The position numbers and the translations under genes were made by a program. A model generated the notes under the pieces. That model was not told the origin of the DNA. It searched no databases and saw nothing but the letters and a program-made list of their open reading frames with translations. Positions 25,874-34,867 of a stretch of 64,000 bases of DNA are shown one piece after another; position 1 is the stretch's first letter, and each line of letters begins with the position of its first letter. Source of the stretch: Mangrovicella endophytica (lineage in GTDB: Bacteria > Pseudomonadota > Alphaproteobacteria > Rhizobiales > Rhizobiaceae); NCBI RefSeq assembly GCF_002893625.1, contig NZ_PKMZ01000001.1, forward strand, positions 682,001 to 746,000, read 5' to 3'.

Positions 25874-26193
25874 GGTCCACGACCGCGTTCCGCGGGTCGC
25901 AAGGCTGGCGGTCTGATCGCGTCGGTTGGCGGCTCCGGTCCTTTCGTCGAAGCCGATCGCAGGCGCCGGCACCGCTGACGCTAAAGGCAGACGCGCGGAC
26001 GGATCATGAGCCGCCGGGCATCCAGGTTGTCTTGCTCGTTCAGGCTGAAAGCCGGTGGATCCTCGGCTTCGAGAGCCGGCGAACAGACCTCGACGGATTG
26101 CGGTCAGGGCCACGGTGACGTGATCGTTCCTCCCGTTGATCCTCGCTGGAGAGGCAGCCGAAGCTCGCGAGGCGCGACTGCCTTTGCCGAACC

Positions 26194-27054
26194 TCAAGCC
26201 TCGAGGAAGAGATCGTCCTCCGCCGCTAGGCGACGGTTCAGTTCCACCAGGGCTCCCGAACGGATGGCGGCATAGATCAGCGTCTGGTCCCCAGGGACGG
26301 CGCAGACGAGATCGCGCGGATCCTCCGCTCGCCTGAAGCGCCCGAGCGCTGGCATCAGGTCGGCGGGCGGATACTTCCAGAGATAGTCGCAGCTCACATC
26401 CTGGCTTCGGCCATCGACCGAAAAGGTGATCGACGCCCTTCCTTGCTTGCCCTCCGGCGGCAGCGTCACCACGACATCGTGCGGTTGCACTGCATGGCCA
26501 AGCGCGGCGAGCGCGGAGGCTGTGATCTCGGCAAGGAGCGGGGCGTCGTATTCGGTGTGAGCTGGCACGAATGTCAGGCGCCCAATGCGGCGATATTCCT
26601 CGTCGTGAAGCGCCGCAAACGAAGCGAGGGCCTCGTGAGCGCCGATGGGCTGGCCGGGATCGGCTCGCTGAGCCGCCCTCCAGAGCGACCGTGCATCGAC
26701 CTCTCCGGTTTCCAGGCTGCCGACGGCCTCGAGCGCGGCGATGGTGGTCTCGAGGATGCGGAGTTCGTCCGGCGACGGATCGACGGTGGGGGCGTCCTCC
26801 TCCGCCTCGTGCTCGATTGTCTGCTCGTGCTCGATTGTCTGATGCAGCTCAGGTGTCGCGGAACCGTCGACTTCCCGCCGCGGCGCCCGAATGTCCGGCT
26901 TCACGATGCCGATGCACGCGAGGACCACGAAGGCGACACAGGCGGCGAGGCACGCCCAACCAATGAAGTCGAAGGGTCGGCGGAAGATGACGAGTGCGAT
27001 TGCGGCCAGAGCGAAGAACGCCATGCCCGCCCAAAGCTCACGGTTCGAGGGCAT
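26194..27054 (-). CDS. Unrecognised membrane-anchored protein with soluble C-terminal domain
   Basis: The protein has 286 residues. Two helices (about 8-25 and 29-50) are followed by an acidic linker with a duplicated EHEQTI block (residues about 72-83), then a soluble domain of about 190 residues with strands such as HDVVVTLPPEG and ITFSVDGRSQDVSCDYLWKYPP near 215. The soluble part looks structured and may belong to an uncharacterised family; I recognise no enzyme motif. A possible minus-strand pair with the TRIC gene is separated by 320 bp. Confidence 0.7.
   Translation of the reverse strand: MPSNRELWAGMAFFALAAIALVIFRRPFDFIGWACLAACVAFVVLACIGIVKPDIRAPRREVDGSATPELHQTIEHEQTIEHEAEEDAPTVDPSPDELRILETTIAALEAVGSLETGEVDARSLWRAAQRADPGQPIGAHEALASFAALHDEEYRRIGRLTFVPAHTEYDAPLLAEITASALAALGHAVQPHDVVVTLPPEGKQGRASITFSVDGRSQDVSCDYLWKYPPADLMPALGRFRRAEDPRDLVCAVPGDQTLIYAAIRSGALVELNRRLAAEDDLFLEA
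26806..26841 (-). repeat. Perfect 18-bp in-frame tandem duplication
   Basis: CTCGTGCTCGATTGTCTG occurs twice back to back (26806-26823, 26824-26841). In the minus-strand gene it encodes the repeated hexapeptide QTIEHE in the acidic linker. It is a recent in-frame slippage product, since both copies are identical. Confidence 0.9.
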
Positions 27055-27303
27055 GGAGGCCTTTATGCGTTGGCAATCCGGTCAAGCCCTGCGCAGGTCG
27101 TTCCAGGGCGCCGGCAGCTTCGGCGCGAGATTGGCCGCCGAGACGCCCGGCGTCAACGGCAGGCGCGTCGTCGGCAGCAGCTTGGCCGACCTCGTCCCAT
27201 TGCCACACCAGCGGCGGGGGCTGACCGATGGTCAAGCGCTGAATTCGCATTTTGGTCGTCATCCGGCTGCACTACTTTCGCCAGTCAAACGAAGGAGACG
27301 CCG

Positions 27304-28614
27304 ATGACGCTGCACCTCCTGTCACGCCAGAGTCGGGTCGCACGACGCGTGGCGGCTCTGCTGCTCGTCGCGTCGGGAGCGTTGATCCCGGCAAATGCCG
27401 TGGCCGAGACCATGACGATCGGCTCGATGAGCTTCGATGTTCCGCACGCAAGCTCCGGATGGAAGCCCCAAAAGCTCAAGGACGGCCTCATCTTCCAGAA
27501 GGAGTTCCCGAAGACGGAGGACAATCGCCGCAAGGGCGCCGCGATGATCCAGGTGATCGGCCCCTTTGCCGGCACCTCCGGCTCCTTCGACAGGGGCTTC
27601 GATACGGTGGTGGGCCTCATCAAGGGCATGCCGTCGGAGGACGTCACCACCAGGTCGGAGGGTACGACGGTCAACGGCCACAGGATTCGGCACGAGTACC
27701 GCTGCTGCGGCCGCCTGAACGAGCTGTCGGCGGGACAGCGCGTCGTCGGTGTGGCTTCCCAGGGCAAGCAGGCCTTCTTCGCGCTGCTCGACCTCCAGCT
27801 TCGCGGCGACGCGCAGGATAGCGCCGAGGCCGACTTCGCCGCGCTCGTTCGCTCGGTGAAGCTGGAGGAGGGTGACCGCGCCTTCGAACTCGTCCCGAAA
27901 GGCGGCGATGGTGGCCTCGACGGCGTCTATACCCACCTCGACACCGGTGTGCGGCCCAACGCCTTCGGCGGGATGGACTTCTACTCCGATAGCGAGATCA
28001 CCGTGTTCGACCCGTCCGGCCTCTATGCGACGGAATTGCCCGCAGACGGCGACATCTCCGGGCATTGCCGGAAGGAGCCGCGGGACTGCGGTATCTACGC
28101 GCTCAAGGTCGGCGGGCTGTTCTCCGGCGGGGACAAGATCGAGATGCGGTCGGTGGACGACGACTTCGGAACGCTCGCGGCCGAGACGAGACCCTTCAAG
28201 CGGAGCGATGATGGGCTGACGATCGCTGACGCCAGCTACAACCGCGTGCCGCCGTTTCCCGAAGGCACGTCCTTCGAGGGGCAGTGGCGCTACTTCTTCG
28301 CGTCTTCCGGCATGACCGCGACCAGCTCTGCTGGGGTGAGTTCGGAGCGGTTCCTGACGCTGAGCCGGGACGGAACGTTTCATCGGACAGGCTCGAGCGG
28401 CGCGATGTCGAGCAACGAGACGGGTGGATCGAGCGTCGGCGTTGCCTCCAGCGGGGAACGGCCGGCGGAAAGCGGCCGCTACCGGGTCGAGGGCTACACG
28501 CTGGAGCTCGTCGGCGACGACGGGAAGACCGAGCGCCACTCGATCTTCGCACCCGACAAAGGTTCCGACAGCCTGCTTGTGATCGACGGGTCGAACTACC
28601 TGAAGCAGGACTGA
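27304..28614 (+). CDS. Secreted protein of unknown function
   Basis: The 436-residue protein has a clear signal peptide: RQSRVARRVAALLLVASGAL, then likely cleavage after AVAE near residue 31. The N-terminal third (FDVPHASSGWKPQ; GAAMIQVIGPF) resembles small exported lipid- or stress-related domains. The C-terminal two-thirds is beta-rich with many Gly/Ser (SASSGMTATSSAGV; EGYTLELVGDDGKTERHSIF), suggesting a lipocalin- or beta-sandwich-like fold. No catalytic motif is seen. AAGGAG lies 7 bp before the ATG. A longer upstream open frame lacks a start signal and was dropped. Confidence 0.75.
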   Translation: MTLHLLSRQSRVARRVAALLLVASGALIPANAVAETMTIGSMSFDVPHASSGWKPQKLKDGLIFQKEFPKTEDNRRKGAAMIQVIGPFAGTSGSFDRGFDTVVGLIKGMPSEDVTTRSEGTTVNGHRIRHEYRCCGRLNELSAGQRVVGVASQGKQAFFALLDLQLRGDAQDSAEADFAALVRSVKLEEGDRAFELVPKGGDGGLDGVYTHLDTGVRPNAFGGMDFYSDSEITVFDPSGLYATELPADGDISGHCRKEPRDCGIYALKVGGLFSGGDKIEMRSVDDDFGTLAAETRPFKRSDDGLTIADASYNRVPPFPEGTSFEGQWRYFFASSGMTATSSAGVSSERFLTLSRDGTFHRTGSSGAMSSNETGGSSVGVASSGERPAESGRYRVEGYTLELVGDDGKTERHSIFAPDKGSDSLLVIDGSNYLKQD

Positions 28615-28622
28615 GGTGGCAC

Positions 28623-29564
28623 TCAGCGCTTGGCCGCGCTGCGCCTCCCCAGCGCCGTCTTGGCGGCGGATGCGTCCCACGGATCGTCGCTGTCCAATCT
28701 GCCGACTTCGTCCTCGCGCAGCGGCGTCGCCTCGATCAGGCTCACCGGCCCGAACGGCAGCCCCTCGATCGACCGAGAGTCCATGTGGAGGGCCATCCAC
28801 GTCATCGGCAGGCAGGCCTCATCGAGCCGGCAGAACAGGATCGCGCCATTGGTCTGAACGTCCCGCAGGACGCGATAGCCATCCGCAACCAGATCGCCCA
28901 CTCCGATCAGGACGCGTGCCCAGAGAGCGATCGTCCTTTCGTCCGCGGCGAGCGGGTTGCCGACGCCGCCGAGGCGCATGAAGACCTCGCACTCGACCCC
29001 GTTCTCCCGCGTCGTCACGCCTGCCCAAGGGGTCGACAAGCCATCGGTTGCCAGCAGCACCTGATCGTTGGTTCGGACCTGCAGGATCCGGCGATGGGGC
29101 TGGAACCACTTCGTCTGGCCGTGGATGTTCGCCTCGGCGCGCTCGCTGGCGAAATCCGGGTCGACTGCGCCGACGGTGTTCCAGAAGCTTCGCCGTGCCT
29201 CTGCCACGATATCGTAGACGGGATCATCAGGCCCGCGCGGCACGAGTGCAGGCTCGAATGCCGTCGTCACATCGACCTTGCCGCGTTGCCAGGGAAGCTT
29301 TGCCTTGGTCCACCGGATCGTCACGGTGTTGAAGGGTGTCGCAGCGCTTGCGGCAAGCCGGTCGACCACCTCCTCGATGATGTCGAGCCTCGACTCGTCC
29401 CCGGATGTCATCGCGCCGCTGCGGTCATAGTAGCTGCCGGTGCGGCTGGCGTGGCCCGCTTGCATGGTGGTCGCCGTCCATTCAGCTCGGACGGCGCCGG
29501 CGGGTGCCTTGTCCAATACGGCGCCCAGATCGCGTTGGGCATCATCGACCGAATAGCTCGCCAC
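28623..29564 (-). CDS. Hypothetical protein
   Basis: The 313-residue soluble protein has no signal peptide and no family that I recognise. The central part (KAKLPWQRGKVDVTTAFEP; HRRILQVRTNDQVLLATDG) looks well folded, and the tail is disordered (KTALGRRSAAKR). I start it at GTG 29564, where AAGGAG is spaced 6 bp away; the open frame extends to a GTG at 29618 without a ribosome site. It converges on the secreted-protein gene with an 8-bp gap. Codon usage is like its neighbours, so it appears real. Confidence 0.65.
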   Translation of the reverse strand: MASYSVDDAQRDLGAVLDKAPAGAVRAEWTATTMQAGHASRTGSYYDRSGAMTSGDESRLDIIEEVVDRLAASAATPFNTVTIRWTKAKLPWQRGKVDVTTAFEPALVPRGPDDPVYDIVAEARRSFWNTVGAVDPDFASERAEANIHGQTKWFQPHRRILQVRTNDQVLLATDGLSTPWAGVTTRENGVECEVFMRLGGVGNPLAADERTIALWARVLIGVGDLVADGYRVLRDVQTNGAILFCRLDEACLPMTWMALHMDSRSIEGLPFGPVSLIEATPLREDEVGRLDSDDPWDASAAKTALGRRSAAKR

Positions 29565-30037
29565 CGCCTTCTCCTTCCTTTGCCGTGCCTGCCCGGCCGC
29601 GGTTTCGATGCACTTCACGGTGCAGCGTCGGCTGCGGGTAGTGAGCGGACGGTCCGCTTCTGCGTCAGATTAGATAAGCGTCCCAACAAGAGATGTGTTG
29701 AACGACGGCTTCGGGGGACGCGCAAGAGGCGACGGAACGGCAATGAAGGGGCGAAAGGTGACTGTCCGGCTAGAGCTTTGTCGTTCAGAAGCGGCCGCCG
29801 GCGTTTGGTATTCCTCGACGAGGCTGCGGCGGGCTTCGCCCGGCAGGCTTCCGGTCGCGCCCGCGGCAAGATCATCGTTCGCGTATAAGACGTTATAGTG
29901 AACACCGAATGCTCTGCTGTAAGCTATCCAGTTGAGATGACGGCGGACATCGAACGGAGCGCTGCGCGGTGCGGACATTCGGACGGGCGGCTGCCCACTG
30001 CGCTCGCGAGCAGCCGGGTAGCCGCCGAGGCCAGTCG
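29565..30037. other. Intergenic region without a recognisable gene
   Basis: In these 473 bp between two minus-strand genes, several frames are open but none has a ribosome site or a recognisable product. I see no strong stem-loop. It must hold the promoter of the hypothetical gene and the terminator of the seven-gene Opp operon. Confidence 0.5.
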
Positions 30038-30931
30038 TCAGTCTCTCGCCGTTTGCAGTGTAGGATCGAGACGATCGCGCAGCCAGTCGCCGAGAAGGCT
30101 CACCGAGAGCGTCGTCAGGAAGATGGCGATGCCGGCCGGGATCGCCATCCACCATGCGGTCGCGATGTAGTTGCGGCCTTCGCCCAGCATCAGGCCGAGG
30201 CTCGTCTGCGGTGGCTGAACGCCAAGGCCAAGGAAGCTCAGCGAGGTCTCCAGCAGGATGATCTCGGGGAAGTTGAGCGTCACCTGTACGACGAGGACGC
30301 TCAAGATGTTCGGCAGAACGTGGCGGATGTAGATCCGAACGGGATGGACGCCGAGGGTCCGGATGGCGAAGGCATAGCCTTGCGCGTTAGCCTGCAGCAC
30401 GAGGCCGCGGGTCAGGCGTGCATAGACCTCCCAGCCGTAGAAGCCGACGACGACCAGGAACAGCTCAAAGCTGTTGCCGAAGAAGGCGAGGATCGCCAGC
30501 GCGATGATCAGGAACGGCATCGAGGCCTGAAAATCGACCAGCAGCATGATGGCCTCTTCCACCCAGCCACGGAAATGCGCGGCCAGAAACCCGAGCAGCG
30601 TGCCAATCACCGAGCCTATCAACGTGCCGCAGAATGCAATGAGAATGCTGGCCCGCACGGCGTAGATCAGCCGCGACAGGACGTCCCGGCCAAGCCCGTC
30701 CGTGCCCAACAGGAAGGCCGGGTCGCCTCCGAGGAGGGCGGGCGGCTTGAGGCGCTGGAGAAGGCTCTGCTCGGCATAGCCGTAGGGTGCGATCAGGTCG
30801 GCGCCGAGCGCGAGAAGCAGGACGAGGACGAGCCAGGCGACGCACAGGCCGATCACCAGAGGCAAGCGCCGCCGGCGAGGCCGGGCAGGCATGTCGGTTC
30901 CCACTGTGACTGGACAGGTGATCACGCTCAT
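30038..30931 (-). CDS. Opp/Dpp-type ABC permease (DppC-like), last gene of phosphodiester operon
   Basis: The permease has 297 residues. The N-terminal helix at about 26-47 precedes an extracytoplasmic loop with FLLGTDGLGRDVLSRLIY, a hallmark of DppC/OppC. The inner-membrane EAA-type loop is near residue 210, and LLETSLSFLGLGVQPP is conserved near 235. It pairs with the DppB-like permease encoded just upstream (ATGA overlap). It is the last gene of a seven-gene minus-strand operon that also encodes two phosphate-ester hydrolases. Confidence 0.93.
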   Translation of the reverse strand: MSVITCPVTVGTDMPARPRRRRLPLVIGLCVAWLVLVLLLALGADLIAPYGYAEQSLLQRLKPPALLGGDPAFLLGTDGLGRDVLSRLIYAVRASILIAFCGTLIGSVIGTLLGFLAAHFRGWVEEAIMLLVDFQASMPFLIIALAILAFFGNSFELFLVVVGFYGWEVYARLTRGLVLQANAQGYAFAIRTLGVHPVRIYIRHVLPNILSVLVVQVTLNFPEIILLETSLSFLGLGVQPPQTSLGLMLGEGRNYIATAWWMAIPAGIAIFLTTLSVSLLGDWLRDRLDPTLQTARD

Positions 30932-31866
30932 GCGGAGACCTCCCTTCGAGCGGAGCCGATACGCGGATCGAGCCAGCCATAGAGGATGTCGACCAGGAAG
31001 TTCACGGCGACCATGGTGAAAGCGATCAGCAGAACGACCGTCTGCACGACTGCGAGATCCCGGAACGCGACCGCATTGACCAGGAGTTGACCGACGCCCG
31101 GCCAGGCGAAGACCGACTCGACCACCACGGCGCCGCCAATAAGAGCGCCGATGCGAAGGCCGATCACGGTGACGATCGGGATCCCCGCGTTCGGCAGGGC
31201 ATGGCTCATGAGTCTGCGGCGGAAGGGCACGCCCTTGGCGCGGGCGGTGCGCATGAAGGGCTGGTGCAGCACTTCCAGAAGCGAGGAGCGGGTGAAGCGG
31301 GCCACCGTCGCGGCGTAACTGGTGCCGAGCGTCACGGCGGGCATGATCAGGTGCTTGACGCTTCCGGTCCCGGAACTCGGCAGGACCCGCCAGGTCATGG
31401 CAAAGAGCAGGATTAGCAGGATTCCGAGGAAGAAGTTGGGCATGGAGTGACCGAGGATGGTGAAGGCCATCGTCACATGATCCGTGCCCGACCCACGCTT
31501 GAGGGCGGCGAGAGTGCCTGCACCAAGGCCGAGGGCAAGTGTAAGGAGGAGCGCCGTCAGGCCGAGTTCGAGCGTCAGCGGTACGCGCTCCAGCACTACG
31601 TCCAGAGCCGGTCGGTCGTCGCGGAACGAGAAGCCGAGATTGCCGCTGAGGATCCCTGAGACATAGCGCAGGTACTGTTCCGGGAGCGGGCGGTCGAGGC
31701 CCCACATCTCGCGGTACTGCGTGATCACGGCAGCCGGCACGTCGTCCGGCAGCATCTGCGCGACCGGGTCGCCGGACATCCTGAGAACGACGAAAACGAA
31801 GGTGACGGCCAGGAAGAGCGTCAGGATGGCGCGAAACAGCTTCGTCAGGACGAATTGTGGGCTCAT
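30928..31866 (-). CDS. Opp/Dpp-type ABC permease (DppB-like)
   Basis: The permease has 312 residues. It opens with a helix at about 9-29 (LTLFLAVTFVFVVLRMSGDP) and carries the ATPase-contact region RFTRSSLLEVLHQPFMRTAR near 195 and the C-terminal VNFLVDILYGWLDPRI typical of DppB/OppB. I start it at the ATG at 31866, which overlaps the preceding phosphatase stop by 4 bp; an upstream extension is arginine-rich and not conserved. Confidence 0.93.
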   Translation of the reverse strand: MSPQFVLTKLFRAILTLFLAVTFVFVVLRMSGDPVAQMLPDDVPAAVITQYREMWGLDRPLPEQYLRYVSGILSGNLGFSFRDDRPALDVVLERVPLTLELGLTALLLTLALGLGAGTLAALKRGSGTDHVTMAFTILGHSMPNFFLGILLILLFAMTWRVLPSSGTGSVKHLIMPAVTLGTSYAATVARFTRSSLLEVLHQPFMRTARAKGVPFRRRLMSHALPNAGIPIVTVIGLRIGALIGGAVVVESVFAWPGVGQLLVNAVAFRDLAVVQTVVLLIAFTMVAVNFLVDILYGWLDPRIGSARREVSA

Positions 31867-33287
31867 GTCGGAAGCACTCCTCCGCTCGACCAGCCGAAGT
31901 CGGTGATCGCGCGCCCTTCGACGATCCATTGCTCGACGCCCTGCCGATGGCCGCCGATCGCCGCCGTCAGGGTGCGGCGCTCCACGCGCGGCGTGGCGGC
32001 CTCTCCGTCAGACAGCGCCTCGCGCAAGGTCCGGCCGCTGGTGCCCTCGGTCGGAAGACCGAGGACCGTCAGGATCGTCGGTGCGATGTCCGGGAGCCAG
32101 CATGGCGTCTCGGACCGCTTGCCGCGGCAGAATGCCGGCCCTGACGCGGCGAGGACGGTGGAGAGTTCGCCTCGTGTCAGGCCGCCATGCATGCCGCCGC
32201 CGGCTGCGATGCCGCCAACGAACAGGCAGGACTCCGTCGAACCGGGTCCGGGCTCGCCACCGGCGCGAAGCGTGAAGGAGACCGGCGCCGAACGAGCATG
32301 GCCGCCGCCCAGGGCAGCGGCCGGGATCGCGCCGGCGACGCTCTCCTCCGGAGCGTCAGGCAGATTGACGAAGACGAGCCCGCACCAGGGCTCCTTCGTC
32401 AGCCGTTCCACGGCAGCGGCGACGGTTTCGCGCGTCGGGTCCGGCAGATGGACGCCGGAGAAGTAGCCCGGCGCAAGATGATCGGCGAAGTCCGGCAGCG
32501 CTGTCTTCAGATCGATCTGGCGGCTGCCGGTGATCTGGCCATGGTCGGACATGACGATGATGTTGTCCGGCCCGTCGCCTGCCTCGGACCAGTCGAGAAT
32601 GCGGCCGAAGGCGTCGTCGCAGCCGCGCTGGGCGGCGATCGTCTCCGGCGCATCGATGCCGAAGCCATGCGAGGTGATGTCCGGGTCCGACATCCAGAGG
32701 ATCGCAAGATCCGGACGATGCCGCGGATAGACGAGGTCGGTCAGGACCCGAGCGGCGTAGTCGATCTGCGCCGTATTCGGCCTGGCAGCGGCCGGCACCG
32801 GACCCAGCCGCTCGGCGGCTTCAGCCATCAGAGCCGGAGAGCCGACGCCCTCGTGAACCGAGAAGACGGGCTGCTCGTGCCGGGCCGCACCATAGCTCAT
32901 CATGAAGGTCGCACCGGGCGTCGCAGTGCTGACGATGGCAAACCGCCGGCCTGCGCGGCCAAGCCGCTGTCCAAGGCTCTCGCGATCGATGAGGAGGCCT
33001 TGAGCATCGGCGCGCAGCAGGTTCTCGCGCTTGGCCGTGTTGAAGAGGCCGTCCGGCAGCACGTCCCGGTTGAAGAACTGGTTGGCGACCAGCCCGTGCT
33101 CACCCGGCCAGCAGCCGGTGACGGTGCTCGTCGTGGCAACGCGGGTTTCGCTCGGGAAGACGCTCCGGCTGTTGATCATGTCGACGCCTCCGGCCATGAA
33201 GCGCGAAAGGTTCGGCATGCGGTCGGGCGTGACGCGGTCGCGTCTCAGCCCATCGAAGCAGACCAGAAGGATCGAACCCGTCCTCAT
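31863..33287 (-). CDS. Alkaline-phosphatase-superfamily phosphodiesterase/phosphatase (NPP-like)
   Basis: The 474-residue protein has no signal peptide, so it is probably cytoplasmic. It has the type I phosphodiesterase/nucleotide pyrophosphatase layout: FDGLRRD (about 10-16, first metal Asp), SVFPSETRVATTSTVTG near 42-58 (nucleophile Thr), DPDITSHGFG near 200 (metal Asp/His) and MSDHGQITG near 247 (metal Asp-His). A final metal His may be in GGGHARSAP or in a later segment. It lies between a glycerophosphodiesterase gene and a permease gene with ATGA overlaps on both sides, so it should act on something the transporter brings in, such as a phosphomonoester or phosphodiester. Confidence 0.88.
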   Translation of the reverse strand: MRTGSILLVCFDGLRRDRVTPDRMPNLSRFMAGGVDMINSRSVFPSETRVATTSTVTGCWPGEHGLVANQFFNRDVLPDGLFNTAKRENLLRADAQGLLIDRESLGQRLGRAGRRFAIVSTATPGATFMMSYGAARHEQPVFSVHEGVGSPALMAEAAERLGPVPAAARPNTAQIDYAARVLTDLVYPRHRPDLAILWMSDPDITSHGFGIDAPETIAAQRGCDDAFGRILDWSEAGDGPDNIIVMSDHGQITGSRQIDLKTALPDFADHLAPGYFSGVHLPDPTRETVAAAVERLTKEPWCGLVFVNLPDAPEESVAGAIPAAALGGGHARSAPVSFTLRAGGEPGPGSTESCLFVGGIAAGGGMHGGLTRGELSTVLAASGPAFCRGKRSETPCWLPDIAPTILTVLGLPTEGTSGRTLREALSDGEAATPRVERRTLTAAIGGHRQGVEQWIVEGRAITDFGWSSGGVLPT

Positions 33288-34027
33288 GCGGCGCTGTCCG
33301 ACGGCACGTTCGACAGCGTGTCCCGCGCGGCGACCGGATCGTTGACCAGAAAGCCACTGACGCCGTGTGCGGCCATGCGGCGCAAAGACAACGGGTCGAA
33401 GTCTCCGACACGACGGTCGGTACCGTGATGCCCGACGGTCGCCCAGACCGGCCGTTGCCGCCGACGGAGAGTGCCGAGCCGCTCGGCCGTTGCGTCGACC
33501 TCCCATAGCCTCAGGATGTCGCCGCCGGCGGCAAAGAAGGGTTCTGCGTCGTCGGCATCCCGGAGAAGCCCGAGGATGCGGGCATCCGTGCGCGTCCGCA
33601 CATGCCGGACCGACGCGATGTCGTGCAGGCCATAGGTGACATCGGCACGGCCAGATGCCTGTGCGGCAGTAACGAGGAGGTCGAGCACCTGCGGCCGCTC
33701 GTCCTTGACGTCGAAGAGGATCGCCTGCGTTTCGGGCAGGACGCTGAACAGGAGCGACAGGGGCGGGGCCGCGGCGGCACCGTCGACGACGATGGCGGCG
33801 AGCTCCTGCGCGTCCATGGCTGCGATCGCCTCCGGCCGCTCCGCCAGGCGCATGAGATCGCCGTCGTGGCAGCACACGAGCGTGCCGTCTCGGGTCATGC
33901 GGATGTCGACCTCGACGAGATCGGCGCCGGCTTCAGTCGCTGCCAGCCAGGCGGCGGGCGAGTTTTCGCGGCATCGAGCCGAAAAGCCACGATGCGCGAT
34001 GATCGACGGCGGGGTGTTCTGAACCAA
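33284..34027 (-). CDS. Glycerophosphodiester phosphodiesterase (GDPD family)
   Basis: The protein has 247 residues, the length of a single TIM-barrel GDPD domain. The catalytic pattern is present: IIAHRGFSARCRENS at about 9-23, EVDIRMTRDGTLVCCHD near 38-54, and FDVKDER near 103. These enzymes split glycerophosphodiesters to glycerol-3-phosphate and an alcohol such as choline. No signal peptide is present, so hydrolysis is cytoplasmic. It is 12 bp downstream of the ATPase gene and overlaps the phosphatase gene by 4 bp. Confidence 0.93.
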   Translation of the reverse strand: MVQNTPPSIIAHRGFSARCRENSPAAWLAATEAGADLVEVDIRMTRDGTLVCCHDGDLMRLAERPEAIAAMDAQELAAIVVDGAAAAPPLSLLFSVLPETQAILFDVKDERPQVLDLLVTAAQASGRADVTYGLHDIASVRHVRTRTDARILGLLRDADDAEPFFAAGGDILRLWEVDATAERLGTLRRRQRPVWATVGHHGTDRRVGDFDPLSLRRMAAHGVSGFLVNDPVAARDTLSNVPSDSAA

Positions 34028-34039
34028 GACTACTCTTTC

Positions 34040-34867
34040 CTAGGCTGCCTGACGGGCCGCATCGCGGGCCCGTCTTGCGGCGGGCGTCGCCGCCGGAAGG
34101 GCCGCGATGAGCGAACGCGTGTAGGGATCCTGCGGCCGTGCGAAGACCTCGCTTGCGGGCCCCGTCTCGACGATCCGACCGCGCTGCATCACGGCGATGC
34201 GGTGGCTGACATGCCGCACGACACCGAGATCGTGCGAGATGAACAGGTAGGCGACACCGAGTTCAGCCTGCAGATCCTTGAGAAGGTTCAGGATCTGAGC
34301 CTGGACCGAAACGTCGAGCGCGCTGACCGCTTCATCGCAGACGATCACTTCCGGAGACAGGACGAGCGCCCGCGCGATCACCGCGCGCTGCAACTGACCG
34401 CCCGAGAGCTGATGCGGAAAACGCGTGCCGAGTCCGGTCAGGCCGACGCGGGAGAGGATCGCTTCGGTGCGATCGACACCGCGCTCGAGCGCCTCTATGC
34501 CGTGGGCTGCCAGTACACCGCGAATCTGCGCAGCGATCGTCAGACGCGGATCGAGCGCCTGCGAGGGGTTCTGGAAGACGACTTGTACCCGCCTGCGCTG
34601 GCGCCGCCACGCGGCCGTATCGATCGGCGCGTAGCGCTGCCCTTGGAAAGTGACCATGCCACTGCTCGGCGCTTCGATTCCTGCCGCGATGCGCCCGAGG
34701 GTCGACTTGCCGCTGCCGCTTTCGCCGACGATCCCGAGGACTTCCCCCGCCGCCAGCGTCAGATCGACGCCGTCGACGGCGCGGATCGCAGCCCCGCGAC
34801 CGAGCCACTGGCGCTTGCCGCCGTAGTGGCGGGTCACGTCGCGAAGCTCCAGCACCGCCGCGGTCAC
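34040..34867 (-). CDS. Opp/Dpp-type ABC ATPase (DppF-like)
   Basis: The ATPase has 275 residues. Walker A is GESGSGKST near 45, the signature LSGGQLQRAVIARAL near 150, Walker [13 protein letters not shown], and the H-loop FISHDLGVVRHVSH. I choose GTG 34867 as start because it forms the GTGA overlap with the stop of the preceding ATPase gene. The longer frame to 34963 adds unconserved residues that read across that gene. It works as a heterodimer with the DppD-like ATPase. Confidence 0.92.
   Translation of the reverse strand: MTAAVLELRDVTRHYGGKRQWLGRGAAIRAVDGVDLTLAAGEVLGIVGESGSGKSTLGRIAAGIEAPSSGMVTFQGQRYAPIDTAAWRRQRRRVQVVFQNPSQALDPRLTIAAQIRGVLAAHGIEALERGVDRTEAILSRVGLTGLGTRFPHQLSGGQLQRAVIARALVLSPEVIVCDEAVSALDVSVQAQILNLLKDLQAELGVAYLFISHDLGVVRHVSHRIAVMQRGRIVETGPASEVFARPQDPYTRSLIAALPAATPAARRARDAARQAA

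Noticed and set aside
25874-26197. N-terminal extension of the TRIC-type channel
   Set aside because: The added 108 residues are low-complexity and not part of the channel family; the ATG at 25873 gives the normal length.
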